A stretch of DNA of 44,921 nucleotides, taken from contig WTCE01000110.1 in NCBI GenBank assembly GCA_013138735.1, forward strand, positions 1-44,921, read 5' to 3'. This DNA is from Crocinitomix sp. Its GTDB lineage: Bacteria; Bacteroidota; Bacteroidia; Flavobacteriales_D; Crocinitomicaceae. A program made the translations under genes and the position numbers. Below are positions 22,200 through 31,795 of this stretch, in pieces (positions within the stretch are counted from its first letter, which is position 1; each line of letters opens with the position of its first letter). The notes beneath the pieces were generated by a model. The model was not told the DNA's origin. It did not search any database and was given only the letters and a program-made list of their open reading frames with translations.

Positions 22200-24368
22200 T
22201 TATTGTACAACAAACTTGAGTTGTTCCACTTTAGAATCTTTAACAATGCGCAATAAATAGGTGCCAGCTGTAAGATGCGTTGTATTAATTACGCTTGTAT
22301 TTTTAAATTCTCCGCACAACTTTCCTGAAAGATCAAAAACTTGAATTTCTGCATCCTGAAGGTCGGCGCCAACAATGTTTAATACATCAGTTGTTGGATT
22401 AGGATAAACGCTCCAATCAATGCTGCGGTTTATTTCTAACCAACCAGTAGTGGCTAGTGCTTTTTTTACGGCAGCATAGGCATTGATTTTTCCCCAGCCC
22501 CATTTTGTGTCTCCTTCTGCTGGAATTTCTCCAGTATAAATATCTTCTCGAGCGGTGGCAATAATAATCAACTTTACTTGCCAAGGCGATAGATAAGGAT
22601 TTGCCTCTAGCATCAAAGCCGAAATTCCTGCAACTGCTGGAGCAGACATTGAAGTGCCGCTAAATCTAGCAAATGGATAATCTCTACCGTCAAAAGAAAC
22701 GGAAGTAATTTCGGTATAACTGCCATCAGTATAAGACGAGATTGAAGATCCAACAGAAACTCCTGGAGCAGAAATGTCTGGTTTTAAATTCTCATTCATC
22801 ATTGGACCAACGCTTGAAAAAGATGCAGGACCTCCGCCTACTAATGTTCCTCCACCTGTTAAAAAACTGGCTGAAAAAGCCGCAACAGAAATCGCTGTAT
22901 TCGAACAAGCTGGTGCGCCAATTCCGTATAAATTATCACCTGCCGTATAATCGGCACCAATAGAGCTAAAAGGCATGCCCCAATTTCCTACATCTGTAGA
23001 TAGTTCTGTTACATTCCAGTAATGAACAAGGCCTGAAGTGGCGGCAGATTTTAATACGATTTTATAACCCGGAGCACTTTTTTTAACGCGCAACCTCATT
23101 TGTGGTCGATCATTACTCGGGTATGCCGCATCCATTGACAAATTATAATAAATAGTGTCTGTAGTTGCTGGCACAACTAAAAAGGAATCAACGTAAGTAT
23201 CAGTAGTTAAGGTATTGTACCAAGGTGTTTCAATTTGTAAAACATTACCTCCATTTAAAACTCTAAAACCACCTAAAAATGATTCATCCTCTTCGCCCCA
23301 CGCATGTATACTTTGTCCCCAAAGGTTTGGCGTTGCACCTGTGTAAAACTCAATGCGCGATTGTAAGGTATCACCTGTAAATTCTTTCTTAATATGAAAA
23401 TTAACATTCCCATTATTACCTCCTGAGGTAACAAAAACAACACCTAAATCTGAATAATTGTCTAAAGCTTGAGAAAGGATTGAAGTACCATCCAATGCTC
23501 CGGTATGATATAAACCCCAACTCATATTAATTACGAGGCGTTTACCTTCGTCTTGAGATTTTGTGTACATCCATTCCCATGCGTCCAAAATGGCGCTTTC
23601 GTCCACTAAAAAAGTAGTGAATAAGAATTGAGATTCAAATGCTACGCCTCTATAAATGGTTCCGGCTCCACTTCCGCCAGTAATGCCAGCAACATGACTG
23701 CCATGTGTAGCAAATGAATAGATGTTCGCCGTGTCTGCTTGTGCTGCGTCTAATGTTGCAGGCGTATTATATTCAGTTCCGTAATCATAATCTGCGGGTG
23801 TTGGCCCCGAATTTTTAAATTGATCCCAAGCGGCAAAAATTCTTGTGTCGGCCAATAAAGTGTCAAAAAACATAGGATGCGAATAGTCAAATCCCCAATC
23901 GGTAATGCCAATAAAAACATCTTTACCAGTAAATGCACTTGGCAAACCTAGTCCACGGTGAATGCTGTCAACTTTAGTGTCAAATAGTACTTTGTTCAGT
24001 TCTGGTTTAATTTTTCCAGCTACTTGTAATTCCGTTACGCCGACTAATTCGTAAACCTGATCGAGTTGAGATAGTGGAAGTTTAATACTTACAATGTCTG
24101 AAACTCTTGATCCAACCATAATTCCATCCGCGTCTAAATCAACCGCATCAAAGTTACTGTTGACTTTTACCAATAGCGAGAGATAATCAACATGATTGAT
24201 CGTGTTGATTGGGTATTTCGATTTTATTTGATCGGATAGGCCGTTATTAGATTCGTTTACCGCTTTTGTGATCTGACCAATGTCTGCTCGGCAATTGTTA
24301 GAAACCCGGATTTGAGCAGATAGAGAGACTGCAAAAGTGAGAGAAAGTACTAAAAGAATGTTTTTCAT
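22200..24368 (-). CDS. Subtilisin-like (S8) protease, T9SS cargo
   Basis: A 722-residue secreted serine protease. Signal peptide at residues 1-18 (ending SLSAQ). The catalytic triad is visible: Asp in 'FIGITDWGFDYSHPM' (near 154), His in 'ATHGSHVAGITGG' (near 222), Ser in 'FSGTSMSAPAVAGISALM' (near 573). About 230 residues between the His and Ser blocks include a beta-rich insert (about 330-460). A propeptide-like region precedes the Asp block (about 20-140). The C-terminus (about 650-722) is a T9SS type A sorting domain (VYPNPTTDVLNIVG ... LKFVVQ). It should be exported through the outer membrane and degrade external proteins or process surface proteins. Confidence 0.95.
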   Translation of the reverse strand: MKNILLVLSLTFAVSLSAQIRVSNNCRADIGQITKAVNESNNGLSDQIKSKYPINTINHVDYLSLLVKVNSNFDAVDLDADGIMVGSRVSDIVSIKLPLSQLDQVYELVGVTELQVAGKIKPELNKVLFDTKVDSIHRGLGLPSAFTGKDVFIGITDWGFDYSHPMFFDTLLADTRIFAAWDQFKNSGPTPADYDYGTEYNTPATLDAAQADTANIYSFATHGSHVAGITGGSGAGTIYRGVAFESQFLFTTFLVDESAILDAWEWMYTKSQDEGKRLVINMSWGLYHTGALDGTSILSQALDNYSDLGVVFVTSGGNNGNVNFHIKKEFTGDTLQSRIEFYTGATPNLWGQSIHAWGEEDESFLGGFRVLNGGNVLQIETPWYNTLTTDTYVDSFLVVPATTDTIYYNLSMDAAYPSNDRPQMRLRVKKSAPGYKIVLKSAATSGLVHYWNVTELSTDVGNWGMPFSSIGADYTAGDNLYGIGAPACSNTAISVAAFSASFLTGGGTLVGGGPASFSSVGPMMNENLKPDISAPGVSVGSSISSYTDGSYTEITSVSFDGRDYPFARFSGTSMSAPAVAGISALMLEANPYLSPWQVKLIIIATAREDIYTGEIPAEGDTKWGWGKINAYAAVKKALATTGWLEINRSIDWSVYPNPTTDVLNIVGADLQDAEIQVFDLSGKLCGEFKNTSVINTTHLTAGTYLLRIVKDSKVEQLKFVVQ

Positions 24369-24584
24369 ATTATTTTGACTTAGAAAGATAAAGTTAGGGA
24401 TAAATGGGCGGAAAATGATTTATTGAAGAATCTAAACCACGTATACCGCATTCATATGGTAACGATTACCGTAAAAATAGACGAGTTGGATTTACGTTTG
24501 AACGGATTAGCTCACAGAAACATTTATCGCTTATGCTAGTAAAATAACCTTACGTCTAATCTTTCAAAGAATACGCTAAAGTGT

Positions 24585-24593
24585 TATATTTAG
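24585..24593 (+). promoter_or_regulatory. Likely promoter of DUF6493-SWIM operon
   Basis: TATATTTAG (24585-24593) is close to TAnnTTTG, with TTTC 19 bases upstream at 24562-24565. It is 24 bases before the start codon. A small hairpin, TTTAGTT/AACTAAA, lies at 24589-24605 in the leader. Confidence 0.5.
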
Positions 24594-24616
24594 TTTTTAA
24601 CTAAACTGAATCTTTA

Positions 24617-27340
24617 ATGGATCAAATAATTGAGCTAATTAAGCAGCATGACTGGAGAGTAATATTCAATTACGCTGAATCTTTGAATGATACTGAACGA
24701 CTAGATTTTCAGTATAAAATAGGTGCAATCAGTTATCCGGATATAGACTCAGATAATGGCGAAGACTTGAAAGGCAAAGCAAGGGAAACGTTCTATGAAG
24801 ACAGACAAAAAAATGCTGGAGCAATTGAATATGCTAAGTTAGTTTCAATAAGAAGTTTTGATGAATTTAAAAAATCATTTCCTAATGAAATGGGGCGTTT
24901 GGTTTTTGGATCCTCATGGGGGGGAAATACAGGTAATCATGCGCAAAAAATTCACTTTTTTAAGCAGCATCCACCGAATTATTTAGACAAGCTAATCAAG
25001 AGGGAAAAGTTAAACATAATTGAGTTTGAAATTCTATGGAAGTTTTATAAAAACGGCTGGATTGAATTCGACGAAGAGTTATTCGTTAATTCACTCTTTT
25101 ACGTGCAAATGTTTACGCGTGATACAGAAAAAGATGCTGCTTTTTTAATTGAAAATCCAGATGCAATTGAAAAAATACTATTGCAGTTTTATCGATACGA
25201 AATTGAAATCTTAGACATTTCAAAATGGGAATCTAGAGAAGGTTTTCAGTGTACAAAAATCCATAAATTTTGGACTGAGGTATTTACAATCTTAATTGAA
25301 AAAGGAGTTGAAATTCCGCGAAATTTGATCACTAATTTGCTCGAATCACTTTTAAATCATTGGAAAAAACCACACCTAAATTGGCACATTCAAATTTTAA
25401 AATTGCTTGAGCCAACGTCTAGTGAATATATTGCCGATCAGCATTTGCTTTTCTCTGCGCTTAGTTCAGAAAACAACACAATTGTCAATTATGCCGTGGG
25501 TGCAATTAAATCAGTTCATAAAGAAAAGGATTTTGATTTTGAAACCTGTTTTGACAGCATATCCGTTTTGTTTGTCAATGAAAAGATAAATAAATCCCTT
25601 TTAGAAGTTTTGAAAATAATAGATTATGGCGTTTCAAAAGATGCGACATTAAAAGAAACTATTACAGAATCACTTTGTTTAGGGTTAACCACATCTAATA
25701 CCAAAATACAGACTGAATTTGCCAGTCGAATTGCAGCATTTTGTTCTCCAAATGAATTAGAAGAATTAGTTACACCTTATCTTTCTTACTTAAAGTCAGA
25801 ATCAAAAGAAATTTTAGCGGTTGAAAAAAAGGAAGAACTAGAAACATCCCAATTAGAAGCTACTGAAACCGTTATTGAGGAATTAAATTACCCGAAAAAT
25901 TGGGACGAATTACTCGAACATATTTCTAAAACTATCCGAACGAAAGACCCAGCAGATATGGATGTCTTATTGGAAAGTCTCATTCAGCTCAATGATCAAC
26001 TACCTCCCAATTATCAAAAACAGCTAGGTTCTTATAAAAAGCAATTGTCACGAGAGTCATGGGATTCTTTGCTGAGATATTTTTCTGAATTCTTTCTTAA
26101 CTATGTCAATAATTCGGATGTGTATGAACATCAGGTGTACAATTCTAATCCATCAAGGCTTCCTTATTTAAGTGATAAATTTATAAAGGTGTTTCAACAG
26201 TTGAAAACCAATAGTAAACTGTCAATTTTATCTACTCCCACGCATACGCCTTGCTACATTCATCCAGAAATTTTAATTGATAGATTGCTTGAGTATGAAA
26301 GCGCAAATTCAGAAATAGACTGGATTGATTTAACTGTTGCTTGTAATCGAATTTTAAAAAATACGCCTTGCAATGACTTTGCTGATAAAGCCAATTCGCT
26401 TCAAGGTAAATATGCAAAAGCCATTAATTACTTAATCGGAAATTCTGATGAAATTGAGTTAGCGGTTAAAACTGAAAAACCGAAGAAAAGTATGTTGAAA
26501 TCTTTATTCGGTTCTAAAAAGGAGAGTCAAGAGGAAGTGGTACAGTATGTTGAAGAAGAACTATTGAGTTTATGGGCCCAAGTAACAAGAACAAGAGATG
26601 TAGACGGTGTGTACAATGCATTTAAAAACACCATTCTTGAAGATAAGCAAAGCGTAGTTGGACCGCTCAATTTAGGTTTTGAAATTAGAACTGACAAAAG
26701 CGGTAGTTATACATGGACTTCTTTAGACCTAGAAAAGGGTTGGAATTCAATGGGGAGTGATTATTCGCAAATAAACAATTATGCCTATTCTAATTCATTT
26801 CATTTAACAGAAAGCGATCATGACATGTATTACCAGGCAAGCTTGGTAATTAATTATATTGATCCTTTACTCTGTTCGCATGTTTTTTTCTATTGCAATA
26901 CGGAGGGAATCCATAGTGCTCCACTTAAATTCATCTTGGATAATAATATCAAAGTTTATCATAGCGGCTGGATTTATATTGCAGCTTGTTTATTGACTAA
27001 TGGGAAGGAAGTCAGAGCTATGGCAGAGGAATATATTGTTTTCGCACTTGCGAATAAGTTTATGAAGCAAACTTACTTATCCGAGATTATTGCGAAATTA
27101 ATCGTCACAAAATTTATTCCTGTCAAACGATTAACGGATTATATTGAACGTTCATTTGCGATTAAAGAATTGAAGGAATTACATTTTTGTATTCTATCTA
27201 AATGTATTGAACAGGTGGATTTAGAAGATAAACCAAGAAGTTTCCCCAAAATAGTCACCTTATTTAAAGAATTTCAAAAAGATTTAAAAATTGAATCGAG
27301 TTCTGAATTAATGGTAAAACTAAAAAGGTTTAAAAAATGA
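24617..27340 (+). CDS. DUF6493-type large helical protein
   Basis: A 907-residue leaderless protein, almost entirely alpha-helical and rich in charged residues, with HEAT-like helical pairs in the first half ('LLFSALSSENNTIVNYAVGA', then 'SLCLGLTTSNTKIQTEFASR'). The opening 'MDQIIELIKQHDWRVIFNYA' and the adjacent SWIM-domain gene fit the DUF6493 family. There is an E/K-rich linker around residues 395-425 and a lysine-rich spacer near 620-640. No enzyme motif is seen. It overlaps the next gene by four bases (ATGA), so the two products are made together and probably form a complex. Cellular role unknown. Confidence 0.75.
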   Translation: MDQIIELIKQHDWRVIFNYAESLNDTERLDFQYKIGAISYPDIDSDNGEDLKGKARETFYEDRQKNAGAIEYAKLVSIRSFDEFKKSFPNEMGRLVFGSSWGGNTGNHAQKIHFFKQHPPNYLDKLIKREKLNIIEFEILWKFYKNGWIEFDEELFVNSLFYVQMFTRDTEKDAAFLIENPDAIEKILLQFYRYEIEILDISKWESREGFQCTKIHKFWTEVFTILIEKGVEIPRNLITNLLESLLNHWKKPHLNWHIQILKLLEPTSSEYIADQHLLFSALSSENNTIVNYAVGAIKSVHKEKDFDFETCFDSISVLFVNEKINKSLLEVLKIIDYGVSKDATLKETITESLCLGLTTSNTKIQTEFASRIAAFCSPNELEELVTPYLSYLKSESKEILAVEKKEELETSQLEATETVIEELNYPKNWDELLEHISKTIRTKDPADMDVLLESLIQLNDQLPPNYQKQLGSYKKQLSRESWDSLLRYFSEFFLNYVNNSDVYEHQVYNSNPSRLPYLSDKFIKVFQQLKTNSKLSILSTPTHTPCYIHPEILIDRLLEYESANSEIDWIDLTVACNRILKNTPCNDFADKANSLQGKYAKAINYLIGNSDEIELAVKTEKPKKSMLKSLFGSKKESQEEVVQYVEEELLSLWAQVTRTRDVDGVYNAFKNTILEDKQSVVGPLNLGFEIRTDKSGSYTWTSLDLEKGWNSMGSDYSQINNYAYSNSFHLTESDHDMYYQASLVINYIDPLLCSHVFFYCNTEGIHSAPLKFILDNNIKVYHSGWIYIAACLLTNGKEVRAMAEEYIVFALANKFMKQTYLSEIIAKLIVTKFIPVKRLTDYIERSFAIKELKELHFCILSKCIEQVDLEDKPRSFPKIVTLFKEFQKDLKIESSSELMVKLKRFKK

Positions 27341-28692
27341 TTTCAACTGATTTTGAATATTCATATGATACACCTTCAAGATTTTCTGATGAAAAGTTAG
27401 GGAAAGAATTTTTACTTTCTCATTGTTCTGAAATTCAAGAAAATTCAAACGAAAACTGTTTTTTCTATGGGAATATCATTGACTCATATATCGTTTCAAA
27501 ATGTTTAAGTGCCCTTTCAAAAACAGTACGTTCTCATTTCGCCTTAGCAAGGGGAGTTCATTTAAGTTTAAGAGATCCGATTGTGTCTGTTGGCAATAAA
27601 CAATTAAAGTTTGAAGGCTTTTCTTCCTGTAATGGCGTCTATGCAAGAGTAGACATTAAGCCAAAAGCCATTGATGGTGAGTTTTTATTTTCGGGTAGTA
27701 CAAATGTAGATTTCAATAATGAGACTGTTAGAGCTTTTAACACCGTAAAAAAGGATGAAAAATTAATATTAGGAGTTGGCGCAAAAGAATTGGATATCAT
27801 AACCGAATCTAAAACGACAAAAGAAAAAAAAGTAAGTCTGCCAGATAAATGGATTAAGGGACTAGGAAATGTACAAGTCTATCTTTCTGAAATGGAGTTG
27901 GTCTGTGAGCTAACAAAAGTTGAAGCAATAATGCTCCTTAAATCAGTGCCGAAATCAATTGTGAAGGACGATTTTTATCTAACAAAAGAAGGGAATCGCT
28001 ATAAGTTTACACCCTCAGTTAAAAAGAGTCTTCTTAAATTTGGTGCAATTCATAGGCTCCATTTAATTACGCATTTGTTACCCCATATCAATTCCTTCAA
28101 TTTTTATAAAGATAAAGACGACCAGAGCGTTGCTTTGATTTTGGATTTTAAGAATGTACAAATGTTATTCCTCTTTTCCGCTGGGGCATATAGAGGATTT
28201 TCTGGAGAAGGTAGAAATGCGGAAAATTTTGCATTGAATATTCCAGATGAATATTTGGTTGGAATTAACAACGTTTTTAAGGCAAATGATACATTTAATC
28301 CAACTTTACTTGCCGTTGAAAGTGATATTGATTTGAGTTTAATGAATCAATCACATGCCTATCTTTCATCTATCGGCTTATTAGGATATGATTTGGTAGA
28401 ACGAAACCACTTTTATAGAAGGCTCCCGTTTAAATTAAAAAGGCTTAGAAACCTAAATCCGCGTTATAAAAATGCTCAGAAATTAATTGACCAAAAAAAC
28501 ATCAAAATTTTAAGTAATTCTGATGGTAAATTAACGGCAGAAGTCAAGGGTACAGCTGGTGTAGTTCATAAAGTCATATTGACGAGTCAAGCGGGTTTTT
28601 GCACCTGCACCTGGTTCACTAAAAACAAAACGAATCGAGGGCTTTGTAAACACATATTAGCCGTGAAATTATTAACATCCGAAGAAGTTTGA
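27337..28692 (+). CDS. SWIM zinc-finger protein
   Basis: A 451-residue protein. The C-terminus (about residues 420-451) is a SWIM zinc finger: the CxC pair in GFCTCTWF and the CxH pair in GLCKHILAV, separated by about 13 residues. SWIM fingers bind nucleic acid or protein partners. The first 400 residues have no domain I recognise. Start overlaps the end of the DUF6493-type gene by four bases. Paired DUF6493 and SWIM genes recur in bacteria, often with MoxR AAA and von Willebrand factor genes, but those are not present here. Confidence 0.85.
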   Translation: MISTDFEYSYDTPSRFSDEKLGKEFLLSHCSEIQENSNENCFFYGNIIDSYIVSKCLSALSKTVRSHFALARGVHLSLRDPIVSVGNKQLKFEGFSSCNGVYARVDIKPKAIDGEFLFSGSTNVDFNNETVRAFNTVKKDEKLILGVGAKELDIITESKTTKEKKVSLPDKWIKGLGNVQVYLSEMELVCELTKVEAIMLLKSVPKSIVKDDFYLTKEGNRYKFTPSVKKSLLKFGAIHRLHLITHLLPHINSFNFYKDKDDQSVALILDFKNVQMLFLFSAGAYRGFSGEGRNAENFALNIPDEYLVGINNVFKANDTFNPTLLAVESDIDLSLMNQSHAYLSSIGLLGYDLVERNHFYRRLPFKLKRLRNLNPRYKNAQKLIDQKNIKILSNSDGKLTAEVKGTAGVVHKVILTSQAGFCTCTWFTKNKTNRGLCKHILAVKLLTSEEV

Positions 28693-28767
28693 AAATTGGG
28701 TTTTAAGACCTGTTTTATCGGTGTCATATCGGTCTATTCTAAATCTAATATTTTATTTAATCGAAGC

Positions 28768-29961
28768 CTATTGAAAATCTTCTAGACCAACTTTGTATTT
28801 ACGATAAATTCCTTTTTCAAAAATTTTAATGAACCACCACTGCTTTTTAATTTCTTGGCTTGGACAATAGCCCCTATTACTTTTGTTACTTATATTTTCA
28901 ATGGATTGCCGCTCCATAATTAAAGTGTCGCCTTCTGTTGTTCTGGCAAGTATTGAAATCATAGGATCTGGACAGCATAAAAGGTCTATCTTAATTTTTC
29001 GGTCCCGTTTGTTTTTCGGGACATTCCCAAAAATAAAAAACTGACAGTCACAGCTAATCGTCGCATAGTCTAATTCAACACCGCGCTTCGATTTAATTTT
29101 TACTTTGATTAATAATTCAGGTGGAATTCCCTTATCCATATTAATAGTGCTCATGCCTGAAAGTGGGACTTCATAATAATAACGATCGTTAATTTGAACT
29201 TCTTTAATCGTTTCGTCGCTCACTATTTCCCAGGCACCACCTTCACCGAGTTCATATAAATTCATGCCAAAAGTTGAACATGCGGCATTTAAAGGAATGT
29301 ATGCTATAACTTCAATCCCTTCGCAAATATCATATTCAATCATTCCACCCGAAACCAACGAAGCACCACTTGATGTTACTGTTTCAAAACCCCTTTCTTC
29401 TGCACTAGCAGGATCTAAAAATTCTGAAATATTCACACAATTTGGATTAGCTTCAAACGCACATTTATTGATTTTGTAAATGGTGCCAGCAGGTAAAACA
29501 ATCATAGTGTCTGCTGAGCAATCTGGCAGTTTTATGCTTTCTTTTATTGCTAAAATTTTTATTGGTTTGTTGTAGAGAACAGTAATCTCAACACGTCTGT
29601 TGCGCTGCATTCCTTCTGCATTTGAGTTGGTAGATGCTGGTTTGGATTCGCCGAAGAAATCACGGGCAATTAATTTGTCAGCTACATTTTTATTCAATAG
29701 GAAGGATGCGATAGTTTTTACCCTGTTTTGCGATAAAAGGAGATTATAAGCATTACTTGCATCATTGTCTGTGTGGCCAGCAAGTTTAATTTGCGTTACA
29801 TCCCAAGTTTCAATTGAATCCAATAGCAGGTTTAATTTAAGCTTTTCTTCATTGCTAATAATGTATTCGTCCTTGTCAAAGTTGATGTTTAATTGGAATG
29901 TTTCTTGCCCAAATAATGGGCAATTAAGCAAAAGGAGCAGTAAGGGAATTAACTTTTTCAT
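28768..29961 (-). CDS. OmpA-family envelope protein
   Basis: About 397 residues from the ATG at 29961, which opens a normal signal peptide ('MKKLIPLLLLLLNCPLFGQE'); a start at 29991 would add ten polar residues before it. Residues about 22-130 are an OmpA-like peptidoglycan-binding domain: 'NINFDKDEYIISNEEKLKLN', LAGHTDNDASNAYN and 'NRRVEITVLYNKP'. Unusually it lies at the N-terminus, just after the signal, not at the C-terminus. The rest contains 'GTIYKINKCAF' and TSSGASLVSGGMIEYD, a diverged version of the module in the lipoprotein at 201-1622, then a cysteine-containing tail. It probably tethers the envelope to the cell wall. Confidence 0.85.
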   Translation of the reverse strand: MKKLIPLLLLLLNCPLFGQETFQLNINFDKDEYIISNEEKLKLNLLLDSIETWDVTQIKLAGHTDNDASNAYNLLLSQNRVKTIASFLLNKNVADKLIARDFFGESKPASTNSNAEGMQRNRRVEITVLYNKPIKILAIKESIKLPDCSADTMIVLPAGTIYKINKCAFEANPNCVNISEFLDPASAEERGFETVTSSGASLVSGGMIEYDICEGIEVIAYIPLNAACSTFGMNLYELGEGGAWEIVSDETIKEVQINDRYYYEVPLSGMSTINMDKGIPPELLIKVKIKSKRGVELDYATISCDCQFFIFGNVPKNKRDRKIKIDLLCCPDPMISILARTTEGDTLIMERQSIENISNKSNRGYCPSQEIKKQWWFIKIFEKGIYRKYKVGLEDFQ

Positions 29962-30023
29962 TTCATAAGGTTGATGTTCAAATGATTCCAAAAGTAACCG
30001 AAATAGATAAAGGACGCTTGAAT

Positions 30024-30050
30024 TTCTTCTCCTTCTTCTTCTTCTTCTTT
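30024..30050. repeat. TTC/CTT simple repeat
   Basis: A run of about eight TTC/CTT triplets with one interruption between the divergent OmpA-family and cysC genes. On the minus strand it reads as GAA codons in a short open frame lacking an ATG. Slippage at such a tract could vary promoter spacing; no evidence for function. Confidence 0.6.
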
Positions 30051-30136
30051 AACGTGAGTCGAATCAGGTCGAAGCAAAAAAAACGATTACAATTGTTAAA
30101 AAAGCACAATTGAAACAATCAAATTATTCGAGATGC

Positions 30137-30166
30137 TTTGAGAATCCGTTCTTTCTTGTAATTTTA
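30137..30166 (+). promoter_or_regulatory. cysC promoter
   Basis: TTTG (30137-30140), an 18-base spacer and TAATTTTA (30159-30166) fit the Bacteroidota consensus. The start codon at 30176 lies only ten bases further, implying a very short leader, and the promoter would lie inside the longer reading from 30110, which argues for the later start. Confidence 0.6.
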
Positions 30167-30175
30167 ATCCAATCT

Positions 30176-30703
30176 ATGAAATCGAATCAAGTTTTTTGGA
30201 TAACAGGACTATCAGGAGCCGGCAAAACGAGTGTTGCTATGGAGGCTGTTGAACAGCTTAAAGATTCTGGTCATGACTTTGTCTTATTAGATGGAGATGT
30301 TGTCCGAAACGGCCTGTGCAAGGATTTGGGATTTAGCATTGAGGACCGCCAAGAAAATATTAGACGGGTAGCTGAAGTGAGCAAATTGTTTATTCAAAAT
30401 GGACAGTCGTGCATTTGCACTTTTATCAGTCCTACCAATGCCATTCGGAATATGGCTGCTGAGATTATTGGCGTGGATTTTTTTAATGAAGTTTACATCA
30501 ATACACCATTGGCTATTTGCGAGACACGTGATCCGAAAGGACTGTACAAAAAAGTCCGAAAGGGAGAAATACCCAATTTTACTGGAATTAGTTCGGTCTA
30601 CGAAATTCCGGAAAATCCAGATTTAATTTTAGATTGTTACAACCATTTCTTATCGAAAAGCGTCAAAGAGTTAATGGAATTTATTACGCTCAAAATTCAA
30701 TAA
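30176..30703 (+). CDS. cysC: Adenylylsulfate (APS) kinase
   Basis: About 175 residues from the ATG at 30176; a reading from 30110 adds 22 residues not typical of the family. The P-loop GLSGAGKT is at about residues 11-18, followed by 'FVLLDGDVVRNGLCKDLGFS' and 'DRQENIRRVAEVSKLFIQNG', and the lid 'GLYKKVRKGEIPNFTGISS'. It phosphorylates APS with ATP to make PAPS, the sulfate donor. Its partners CysD and CysN are encoded at 34503-36581. No PAPS reductase or sulfite reductase is in the window, so PAPS may serve sulfation. The stop is followed directly by the next start codon with no gap. Confidence 0.95.
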   Translation: MKSNQVFWITGLSGAGKTSVAMEAVEQLKDSGHDFVLLDGDVVRNGLCKDLGFSIEDRQENIRRVAEVSKLFIQNGQSCICTFISPTNAIRNMAAEIIGVDFFNEVYINTPLAICETRDPKGLYKKVRKGEIPNFTGISSVYEIPENPDLILDCYNHFLSKSVKELMEFITLKIQ

Positions 30704-31786
30704 ATGCAGCCAAAAGATATTACACATCCATTTTCTTGCTCTTACAGTTCAAATGTAGCGGAATTGTTAACGCGATTGAATTGTTCGTTAGCCATTTCTA
30801 CTTATCAGGCCGGTAAACTAATCTTTATTTCGCCAAAAAACGAAGAGCATTTAGTTCAGTTACCCCGTACTTTTCAAAAACCAATGGGAATTGCTTTTGA
30901 TGGCGAACGTGGCAAATTGGGCTTAGCTTGTAAATCAAGTGTAGAGATATTTCAAAATTCAAAAGACTTAGCCGATTTTTATCCAAAAGGGCCTGGTAAA
31001 TATGATGCGCTTTTTATGCCAAGAGTAAGTTATAACACAGCTGCTATTGATATTCATGATTTGCGATTTGGTAAGAATGGTGAAATATTTGGCGTAAACA
31101 CGCTATTCTCTTGCGTTATTCAATTAGATGATCAGTATAACTTCACACCTTATTGGTCGCCTGAATTTATTACCAAAATCACTTCTGAAGATCGCTGCCA
31201 CCTAAATGGCATGGCTATGCAGGACGGTTTACCCAAATATGTCTCCATGTTCAATCAAGGGGATACGCGACAAAGTTGGCGAGAAAACATCACAGAAACA
31301 GGCACGATAATTGATGTTCAGAGCAATGAAGTTTTATTTGATAATTTGCCCATGCCTCATTCGCCTACCATTATAAATGGTAAACTTTACGTTTTGCTTT
31401 CTGCCACTGGTCAGTTAATGCGCCTTGATCCTGAAAAGGGAACACAAGAAGAAGTCATTAATTTGAAGGGCTTTGTGCGTGGGATGGGCCAAATAGGCGA
31501 ATATCTTTTTATTGGGCTATCAAAGCTTCGAAAAAATTCTAGCACATTTGCACACTTAAAAATCGCTGATTCAGCCAACTATTGCGGTATAGCAATTGTA
31601 CATTTACCTACAGGGAGTCATTGTGGAGAAATTAAATATCACTCTTCTGTGGATGAAATTTACGATATTGAAGTGCTGCCGAATATGACGCGACCAAATA
31701 TTATCAATAATCAAATGCCTGAAAGCAAGTTAGGAATTAGTATTCCAGACCAAACTTATTGGGCACAAATGAATAAAGACACTTAA
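30704..31786 (+). CDS. TIGR03032-family protein
   Basis: A 360-residue leaderless protein, probably a beta-propeller. The opening 'FSCSYSSNVAELLTRLNCSL' and 'STYQAGKLIFISP', then 'NTAAIDIHDLRFGKNGEIFG', 'SPEFITKITSEDRCHLNGMA' and LPMPHSPTIINGKLYVL are the marks of TIGR03032/DUF4915. The function of the family is unknown. It starts at the base after the cysC stop, so it is co-translated with the PAPS-forming enzyme, which suggests a role in using or controlling sulfation. Nine bases separate it from the first FG-GAP gene. Confidence 0.85.
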   Translation: MQPKDITHPFSCSYSSNVAELLTRLNCSLAISTYQAGKLIFISPKNEEHLVQLPRTFQKPMGIAFDGERGKLGLACKSSVEIFQNSKDLADFYPKGPGKYDALFMPRVSYNTAAIDIHDLRFGKNGEIFGVNTLFSCVIQLDDQYNFTPYWSPEFITKITSEDRCHLNGMAMQDGLPKYVSMFNQGDTRQSWRENITETGTIIDVQSNEVLFDNLPMPHSPTIINGKLYVLLSATGQLMRLDPEKGTQEEVINLKGFVRGMGQIGEYLFIGLSKLRKNSSTFAHLKIADSANYCGIAIVHLPTGSHCGEIKYHSSVDEIYDIEVLPNMTRPNIINNQMPESKLGISIPDQTYWAQMNKDT

Positions 31787-31795
31787 TCCAAAACT

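Noticed and set aside
24458-24470. GGTAA-CGA-TTACC palindrome between the divergent subtilase and DUF6493-type genes
   Set aside because: Only five-base arms, not aligned with a clear promoter; too weak to call an operator without comparative data.
29958-30077. Open minus-strand frame of 39 codons overlapping the OmpA-family start by ATGA
   Set aside because: It has no ATG, only a TTG start, and much of it is the GAA form of the TTC simple repeat; no recognisable protein.
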